Below, piece after piece: positions 1 to 4,278 of a DNA stretch of 5,398 nucleotides (position 1 is its first letter; each line of letters opens with the position of its first letter). Below the pieces are notes generated by a model. That model was not told where the DNA came from and did not search any database. It saw only the letters and a list, made by a program, of their open reading frames with translations. The DNA comes from an uncultured Clostridia bacterium (GTDB taxonomy: Bacteria > Bacillota > Clostridia > Oscillospirales > CAG-272): the NCBI GenBank assembly GCA_946404295.1, contig CAMJDE010000142.1:1-5398 (forward strand). Reading direction: 5' to 3'. The translations under genes were made by a program, and so were the position numbers.

Positions 1-357
1 ACCTCGTCCTTTTTGCGCTGCTTCGGACTGGAGTCGATCGCCGATCTTCCCGATCTTCCAAGCGACGAGATCGCGACGGTCTTTCAGACCGTGCAGGATC
101 GACTGGACGCCGAGGAGGTCGATCCCAACCAGTTGACGATCGAGGACGCCGAGGCGAGAGCCGCCTTTGAGGCGTCGCCGGCCGAACCGACGCAGGAAAC
201 GCCGCCGGACGAACCGATCCCCGAGGGCGAGGAACCCGTCCTGCTCGGCGAAGAAGGGGACGCGCTTCCCTTCACCGACGATGAAACGGTCACGCAAGCA
301 GAACCCGCCGACAACAACCCCGAAATAACGGCGGAAGAGATCCTCGGAACCGAGTAA
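1..357 (+). CDS. scpB: Segregation and condensation protein B, C-terminal fragment
   Basis: ScpB is a winged-helix kleisin-associated subunit of the bacterial SMC-ScpA-ScpB condensin, which organises and helps segregate the chromosome in the cytoplasm. Only the last 118 residues are in the window; the gene is open through base 1 and ends at TAA 355-357. The recognisable piece is at the very start: a Phe-Leu-Arg-Cys-Phe-Gly-Leu-Glu-Ser stretch followed by an Asp-Leu-Pro repeat, which is the conserved end of the second winged-helix domain in Bacillota ScpB. A TTG lies in this block at 13, but it encodes a conserved Leu and is not a start. After this block most ScpB proteins end soon. Here about 100 more residues follow, the last 65 with no Lys or Arg and 20 Asp/Glu, rich in Pro and probably disordered. 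The DUF2953 gene starts 33 bases downstream, so the two are probably co-transcribed. The family call rests on a short conserved block plus supporting synteny. Confidence 0.87.
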   Translation, partial: TSSFLRCFGLESIADLPDLPSDEIATVFQTVQDRLDAEEVDPNQLTIEDAEARAAFEASPAEPTQETPPDEPIPEGEEPVLLGEEGDALPFTDDETVTQAEPADNNPEITAEEILGTE

Positions 358-390
358 ACCGATCGAAACAAGACGAAAGGAGATGACGCG

Positions 391-1068
391 ATGGGCGCCG
401 GATGGATCGTTCTGATCGTTTTGGGTTCGCTCCTCCTTCTCCTCGTCCTTTTGCTCCTGTCCCGCGTCCGTCTCCGCGTCTTTTATAACGAGGACGGCTC
501 GTTCTTCCGCATTTCGTGGTTTTTCCTCTCCAAGAAGATGACGGTGGACGACGCCGCAAACGTCTTTTCGGGGCACAGGAAAGAAAAACCCGGGACAGAT
601 GAAGAAAAGACCGAACCCGAAGAAGAAAAAAAGAAAGAAGAACCGGAAAAGAAACTTCCCTTCGCGTGGCAGATCGAGCGGATCGCGACCCTGATCTCGC
701 GGATCACCGACCGCCTGCCCGGCGTTCTGACCCTTCGCGCCCGCCGCGTGATCGTCACCGTATCGACCTCCGACGCGGCGAAAACCGCCCTGCTCTACGG
801 CGCGGTCAGCGCCTCGCTTGCCGGGGTGATCGAGGTGATCGACCGCAACGTCGCCCGCGTCAGAACGAAGGGACGGGATCTTGTCGACGTGCGCGCCGAC
901 TTCGTATCCGGAAAAACGAGAGCCGAACTCGACCTCGTCTTCTCGGCGCGGGTCGCCGGCGCTCTCCGCATCTTTTTCACCCTTCTCTCGTCCGGCGGCG
1001 GCAAGAAGAAACATAAGGTCGCGTCAAATAAGAAACAGAATAACGGCACACCGCAAAATAACGATTAA
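391..1068 (+). CDS. DUF2953 family membrane protein (YtfI-like)
   Basis: This is a 225-residue protein of unknown biochemical function. Residues about 4-24 form one very hydrophobic Leu/Val/Ile segment, a probable signal-anchor or single membrane helix, followed by Arg-rich residues that suggest the N-terminus is outside or embedded and the flank inside. Residues about 62-89 are a Lys/Glu-rich low-complexity linker. Residues about 110-185 carry the DUF2953-like core: a beta-rich stretch, then a Ser-Asp-Ala-Ala-Lys-Thr-Ala-Leu-Leu-Tyr-Gly motif (residues 127-137) typical of the family, then an Ala/Leu-rich helix and more strands. The C-terminus is a Lys/Asn/Gln-rich tail. The ATG at 391 is preceded by AAAGGAG at 376-382, eight bases away. 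DUF2953 genes commonly sit beside gerW/ytfJ in spore formers (ytfI-ytfJ in Bacillus subtilis), as here, where gerW starts 23 bases on. A role in sporulation is inferred from that neighbour only. Confidence 0.82.
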   Translation: MGAGWIVLIVLGSLLLLLVLLLLSRVRLRVFYNEDGSFFRISWFFLSKKMTVDDAANVFSGHRKEKPGTDEEKTEPEEEKKKEEPEKKLPFAWQIERIATLISRITDRLPGVLTLRARRVIVTVSTSDAAKTALLYGAVSASLAGVIEVIDRNVARVRTKGRDLVDVRADFVSGKTRAELDLVFSARVAGALRIFFTLLSSGGGKKKHKVASNKKQNNGTPQNND

Positions 1069-1091
1069 TCAATCCGAAAGGAATCGATATT

Positions 1092-1583
1092 ATGGAAATC
1101 AAGGAAAACTCGAACCTGTCCGAGATGATCGGCAATTCGCTGAAGAGTCTGAAGGAACTCTCGGACTCCGAGACGATCGTCGGCTCTCCGATCGTGACCG
1201 CGTCGGGCGTGACCGTGATCCCCGTCTCGAAACTCTCGATGGGCTTCGTCGGCGGCGGTCTCGATTACGGTAAAAAGATCAAGTCCAAACCCGACGTGAA
1301 GGAGTATTCGGAGGGGAAACCGAACTTCGGCGGCGGCGGCGGAACCGGCATTTCGCTCGTTCCCGTCACGTTTCTCGTCGTGTCCCCCGAGGGAAACGTC
1401 TCGGTTCTCCCGATCACGAACGAGGCGCAGAACGACCCGCTCTCCGCGCTGCTCGAACGCGCTCCCGCGATCATTGAGAAGGTGAAGAGCAAGTTCGCTT
1501 CCAAAAAGAAAAAGAACGCGGAAGAAGCCGAGGAACCGACGGCGGAAACCGAGGAAGAAGAAGGCGAAGCGGACGGAGAATGA
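1092..1583 (+). CDS. gerW: GerW family sporulation protein (YtfJ)
   Basis: This is a 163-residue member of the GerW/YtfJ family. In Bacillus subtilis the protein is made in the forespore and affects L-alanine-triggered spore germination; its molecular activity is unknown. Seen here: an N-terminal helix with Leu-Lys-Ser-Leu-Lys-Glu-Leu (about residues 17-23), the conserved Val-Gly-Ser-Pro-Ile (30-34) and Val-Thr-Val-Ile-Pro-Val-Ser-Lys (40-47) strands, a Gly-Phe-Val-Gly-Gly-Gly turn (51-56), a second Gly-rich loop (80-86), and the closing Pro-Val-Thr-Phe-Leu-Val-Val strand with a Gly-Asn-Val-Ser-Val-Leu-Pro segment (91-107). These match the family well. After a helix around 116-136, the last 25 or so residues are Lys-rich and then strongly acidic, an extension beyond the core. 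There is no signal peptide. The ATG follows AAAGGA at 1077-1082. It lies downstream of the DUF2953 gene and upstream of a carboxypeptidase, consistent with a sporulation-linked operon. Confidence 0.93.
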   Translation: MEIKENSNLSEMIGNSLKSLKELSDSETIVGSPIVTASGVTVIPVSKLSMGFVGGGLDYGKKIKSKPDVKEYSEGKPNFGGGGGTGISLVPVTFLVVSPEGNVSVLPITNEAQNDPLSALLERAPAIIEKVKSKFASKKKKNAEEAEEPTAETEEEEGEADGE

Positions 1584-1624
1584 CAAACGCTCCGGACGGG
1601 GAGAATAAACGCGAAAATCCCCTG

Positions 1625-1631
1625 AAGGAGG
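1625..1631 (+). promoter_or_regulatory. Ribosome binding site that sets the carboxypeptidase start
   Basis: AAGGAGG is a near-perfect anti-16S match. It stands nine bases before the TTG at 1641 but directly abuts the in-frame TTG at 1632. Normal spacing therefore picks 1641 as the start, giving a protein that begins Met-Arg-Phe-Arg and then a hydrophobic signal sequence. Confidence 0.85.
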
Positions 1632-1640
1632 TTGTTTCCG

Positions 1641-2750
1641 TTGCGTTTCAGAACGCTTCTTACCCTATTTCTCGTCCTCTCGCTCGCCCTGCCCTGTTTT
1701 TCGATTGTCGCCCGGGCAAAAGAGGCGCCGGGGGTCTCCGCTTCGGCGGCAATCCTCTGTCACCCGGCGTCGGGTTCGGTCCTTTACGAAAAGAACGCCG
1801 ACCAACGCCGACCGATCGCCAGCACGACGAAGATCGTGACCGCCCTGACCGTTCTGCGCCTTGAAAGCGACCTCTCGCGCACCGTTGCGATCCCCGCCGG
1901 GGCTTGCGGCGTCGAGGGTTCGTCGCTCTATCTCAAGGCGGGCGAAACCTTGTCGCTCTCCGACCTGCTCTACGGGCTGATGCTCGCGAGCGCGAACGAC
2001 GCGGCGGCGGCGTTAGCGATCCTGACGGCGGGGTCGATCGAGGCGTTTGCCGAAGAGATGAACCGAACGGCGCTTGACGCGGGGGCTGTCAACTCGCATT
2101 TCTCCAACCCGCACGGGCTGGATCATCCCGAGCACTACTCAACTGCGCGCGACCTTGCTTCGATCGCCTCGGCAGCGCTTGACGACGAGACCTTCCGCGA
2201 AATCGTTTCGACCAAACGGAAAACCGTCCCGGCCCCCGACGACGGGAAACGGTGGCTTATCAATCACAACAAACTGCTGAACCTTCTCCCCGGCTGCGTC
2301 GGGGTCAAGACGGGCTTTACGAAAAAGAGCGGGCGCTGCCTCGTCTCCGCCGCCGAACGCGACGGCGAACTGCTCGTCGCGGTGACGCTGAACGCCCCGA
2401 ACGACTGGAACGACCATATCGCGCTCTACGACTACGGGTTCGCGACGCTCGAAAAGAGAACGCTGCTCGACGTGGGCGACCTCGCCGTTGACTGTCCCGT
2501 CGTTAACGGAACGGTGAAGACGGTTAAGACCGTGAACCGCGAGTCGATCGCGCTTGCCCTTCCGGCGGGCGCGGAGCGCCCGACGCGCAGAATCAAACTG
2601 CCCCGCTTTCTTCCCGCTCCGCTCGCAAAGGGGGAGATCGTCGGTTCGGTCGAATACGAACTGAACGGAAAGACGGTCGGGTACTCCCCGCTCGTCGTCA
2701 CAGAGGGCGTCGGGGAGATCAAGTACAAAAAGGGATTTTTCCGCAGATGA
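1641..2750 (+). CDS. D-alanyl-D-alanine carboxypeptidase (serine peptidase S11, DacB/DacF-like)
   Basis: This is a 369-residue low-molecular-weight penicillin-binding protein that removes the terminal D-Ala from peptidoglycan pentapeptides outside the cytoplasmic membrane. Residues 1-26 form a signal peptide: Arg at 2 and 4, a Leu-rich core, and Ala-Arg-Ala before the likely cut at 26/27. All three active-site motifs of the penicillin-binding fold are intact: Ser-Thr-Thr-Lys (nucleophile Ser61, Lys64), Ser-Ala-Asn (117-119) and Lys-Thr-Gly (223-225). A beta-rich C-terminal domain of the PBP5 type follows from about residue 272 to 362. The protein then stops after a short Lys/Phe/Arg end, without the amphipathic membrane-anchor helix usual in this family. 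The start is TTG, chosen for its spacing to AAGGAGG. Its place between scpB-gerW and rluB recalls dacB of Bacillus subtilis, a sporulation cortex enzyme, but sequence alone does not separate DacB from DacF or a vegetative DacA. The stop overlaps the next gene's start. Confidence 0.93.
   Translation: MRFRTLLTLFLVLSLALPCFSIVARAKEAPGVSASAAILCHPASGSVLYEKNADQRRPIASTTKIVTALTVLRLESDLSRTVAIPAGACGVEGSSLYLKAGETLSLSDLLYGLMLASANDAAAALAILTAGSIEAFAEEMNRTALDAGAVNSHFSNPHGLDHPEHYSTARDLASIASAALDDETFREIVSTKRKTVPAPDDGKRWLINHNKLLNLLPGCVGVKTGFTKKSGRCLVSAAERDGELLVAVTLNAPNDWNDHIALYDYGFATLEKRTLLDVGDLAVDCPVVNGTVKTVKTVNRESIALALPAGAERPTRRIKLPRFLPAPLAKGEIVGSVEYELNGKTVGYSPLVVTEGVGEIKYKKGFFRR
2747..2750 (+). other. ATGA stop-start overlap between carboxypeptidase and rluB
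   Basis: The TGA stop of the carboxypeptidase (2748-2750) shares bases with the ATG of the pseudouridine synthase (2747-2749). The only Shine-Dalgarno-like sequence upstream is a weak AAGGGA at 2730-2735, 11 bases away. This arrangement suggests that the downstream gene is translated by termination-reinitiation coupling. The start is also supported by the protein beginning right at the expected S4 domain. Confidence 0.8.
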
Positions 2751-3508
2751 CAGACAAAATCAGAATCCAAAAATACTTTTCCGACAGCGGACTGATGTCC
2801 CGCCGCGCCGCCGAGGCGGCGATTTTAGCGGGCGAGGTCTCGGTCAACGGTCGGACGGCAGCGCTCGGCGATAAGATCGACCCGGAACGGGATACGGTGC
2901 TCTATCAGAGCAAACCCGTGCGCGCCAGACGGAAAGACTACACCTACCTGATGCTGAACAAACCGCGCGGATATCTCTCGACCGTGAGCGATCCGCGCGG
3001 TCGAAAATGTGTGACCGATCTTCTATCGGGCATACACGTCCGTGTCTACCCCGTCGGTCGGCTGGACCTCGTGTCCGAAGGGATGCTATTGCTGACCGAC
3101 GACGGCGATCTCGCCAACAAACTGACCCATCCGCGCCACAGCGTGCCGAAGAGTTATCGGGTCAAGGTGGCGGGAGAGGTTTCGGACGAGCAACTCGCGA
3201 TCCTACGTTCCCCGCTCGAACTCGACGGAAAGCCGATCCTTCCGGTCGACGTGACCGTGCATCACGTCGACGAGACCGGAACCGTCCTCCGCATGGATCT
3301 CTACGAGGGACGAAACCGACAGATCCGACGTATGTGCGAGGCGGCAGATCTGACCGTCAAGCGGCTGAACCGCGTTTCGATCGGCGAACTCAGACTGAAC
3401 GGGTTGTCGGTCGGGCGATGGCGGTATCTCGACGACGACGAGATCGCCTACTTAAAGAAGATCAGCTCGGCAGAGCACAAAACGAAAGCGAACAAAACGC
3501 GCAAGTAA
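2747..3508 (+). CDS. rluB: 23S rRNA pseudouridine synthase, RsuA/RluB family
   Basis: This is a 253-residue enzyme that isomerises a specific uridine of ribosomal RNA to pseudouridine during ribosome assembly. Residues about 4-50 are an S4 RNA-binding domain (Arg-Ile-Gln-Lys-Tyr, Ser-Arg-Arg-Ala-Ala-Glu, Gly-Glu-Val-Ser-Val-Asn-Gly). The catalytic domain follows, with Leu-Asn-Lys-Pro-Arg-Gly-Tyr (70-76), the Gly-Arg-Leu-Asp motif holding catalytic Asp107, Leu-Leu-Leu-Thr-Asp-Asp-Gly (114-120), Leu-Thr-His-Pro-Arg (126-130) and Glu-Gly-Arg-Asn-Arg-Gln-Ile-Arg-Arg-Met (187-196). The last pattern is diagnostic of the RsuA/RluB/RluE/RluF group. Length and S4 domain fit RluB, which modifies helix 90-92 region uridine 2605 (E. 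coli numbering) in 23S rRNA; RsuA or RluF specificity cannot be excluded. The position just after a dac gene matches rluB near dacB in Bacillus subtilis. The two residues after the catalytic Asp are Leu-Val, less usual than Tyr/Lys-Asp/Asn. The C-terminus is a basic Lys-rich tail. Confidence 0.9.
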   Translation: MTDKIRIQKYFSDSGLMSRRAAEAAILAGEVSVNGRTAALGDKIDPERDTVLYQSKPVRARRKDYTYLMLNKPRGYLSTVSDPRGRKCVTDLLSGIHVRVYPVGRLDLVSEGMLLLTDDGDLANKLTHPRHSVPKSYRVKVAGEVSDEQLAILRSPLELDGKPILPVDVTVHHVDETGTVLRMDLYEGRNRQIRRMCEAADLTVKRLNRVSIGELRLNGLSVGRWRYLDDDEIAYLKKISSAEHKTKANKTRK

Positions 3509-3533
3509 CGCGTACATATAGAAAAGGAGAATC

Positions 3534-4229
3534 ATGAAAAAGTACCTCTACGAACTGCACCTTCACACCGTTCAAACCAGCAAATGCGGCAAATCGACCG
3601 GCGCCGAACACGTCCGCCTCTACGCCTCGCTCGGCTTCGCCGGGATCGTCGTCACCGACCATTTCTTCAACGGGAACTGCGCCGTTCCGCCCGATCTTCC
3701 CTGGGAGGAAAAGGTCCGTCTCTTCGCGAAAGGGTACGACGACGCCAAAGAGGAGGGGGACAGGATCGGGATGCAGGTCTGGTTCGGATACGAGTTTCAA
3801 TGCAAAACCAACGGCTGGAACCACTACCCGACCTACGGTATCAGCCCCGAAAAACTGATCGCACACCCCGAAATCAATTCGATGGACGTCAAAGAGTACG
3901 TCGACTGGGTACATAGCGAAGGCGGCTACGTCACCCACGCGCACCCCTTCCGTCTGCCCGGCGCCGCCGTCATTCAACTGCCGAAAGAGGTGGACGCGGT
4001 CGAGATCCTGAACGCCAACCGCCCCGACGAGGAAAACGATCTGGCGAAAGGCTACGCGGCTCTCTTCGGGCTGCCCGCCGTTTACGGCAGCGATTGCCAC
4101 AATATCAAACAAGTCCGGCGCGGCGCGATCTCCTCGGACGTCAGGTTTGAGACCGTCGACGAGATGTTCGCGGCGATCAAAGCGGGCGAAACCGAAAACG
4201 GGATCGTGACGGCGCCCCCGATCGAATAA
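3534..4229 (+). CDS. PHP domain metal-dependent hydrolase
   Basis: This is a 231-residue cytoplasmic protein of the polymerase and histidinol phosphatase (PHP) superfamily, which uses a cluster of two or three metal ions to hydrolyse phosphoesters. Metal-ligand motifs are all present in order: His-Leu-His at 9-11, Thr-Asp-His at 41-43, Gly-Tyr-Glu with Glu87, Thr-His-Ala-His-Pro-Phe at 134-139, and Gly-Ser-Asp-Cys-His with Asp187 and His189. The PHP fold accounts for essentially the whole length, so there is no fused partner domain. The ATG is preceded by AAAAGGAG (3522-3529), four bases away, a slightly short spacing. The substrate is unknown: it is shorter than typical histidinol phosphatase HisK and no histidine genes are nearby. 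Small nucleotide or sugar phosphoesters are possible by analogy. It begins 25 bases after rluB and may be the last gene of that transcript, since a terminator follows its stop directly. Confidence 0.9.
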   Translation: MKKYLYELHLHTVQTSKCGKSTGAEHVRLYASLGFAGIVVTDHFFNGNCAVPPDLPWEEKVRLFAKGYDDAKEEGDRIGMQVWFGYEFQCKTNGWNHYPTYGISPEKLIAHPEINSMDVKEYVDWVHSEGGYVTHAHPFRLPGAAVIQLPKEVDAVEILNANRPDEENDLAKGYAALFGLPAVYGSDCHNIKQVRRGAISSDVRFETVDEMFAAIKAGETENGIVTAPPIE

Positions 4230-4246
4230 ATGCAAAAAGACGAAAA

Positions 4247-4278
4247 GCGGCGAAGATCACTCTTCGCCGCGCTTTTTT
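4247..4278. terminator. Bidirectional intrinsic terminator between convergent genes
   Basis: A perfect 10-base-pair inverted repeat (GCGGCGAAGA, loop TCAC, TCTTCGCCGC; 4247-4270) is followed on the + strand by GC and six T (4273-4278). Read on the - strand the same hairpin is followed by TTTTCGTCTTTTT, so it should also stop transcripts from mutS2. It lies 17 bases after the PHP gene stop. The + strand T-run extends into the mutS2 stop codon (complement of 4277-4279). Confidence 0.93.

Noticed and set aside
1065..1586. A 173-codon open frame on the - strand exactly opposite gerW.
   Set aside because: The gerW product is a clear family match. The antisense protein is Arg/Phe/Asp-rich low complexity with no family features.
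1598..1622. Possible hairpin GGGGA / TCCCC between gerW and the carboxypeptidase gene.
   Set aside because: Only five base pairs with a 15-base loop and no T-run; too weak for a terminator or a riboswitch.
1632..1640. TTG at 1632 as the carboxypeptidase start, adding three residues.
   Set aside because: It directly touches the AAGGAGG ribosome binding site, with no spacer. The TTG at 1641 has a normal nine-base spacing and leaves a typical signal peptide.
1686..1700. Possible lipobox in the carboxypeptidase signal sequence (Leu-Ala-Leu-Pro-Cys, Cys19).
   Set aside because: Pro directly before Cys does not fit the lipobox, and an Ala-Arg-Ala signal peptidase I site follows a few residues later.
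1580..1864. An ATG at 1580 overlapping the gerW stop in an ATGA arrangement, opening a 94-codon frame.
   Set aside because: Although the overlap looks like translational coupling, the frame runs out of phase through the carboxypeptidase signal peptide and active-site region and yields an Arg/Pro/Gly-rich shadow product.
3509..3533. AT-rich TACATATAG before the PHP gene as a possible -10 promoter element.
   Set aside because: The 25-base gap is too short to judge, and no convincing -35 element lies at the right distance in the end of rluB.
3462..4235. A 257-codon open frame on the - strand covering the whole PHP gene.
   Set aside because: It mirrors the PHP gene, which has a full metal-ligand set and a good ribosome binding site. 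The antisense product has no recognisable motif, and long antisense frames are expected in GC-rich coding DNA.
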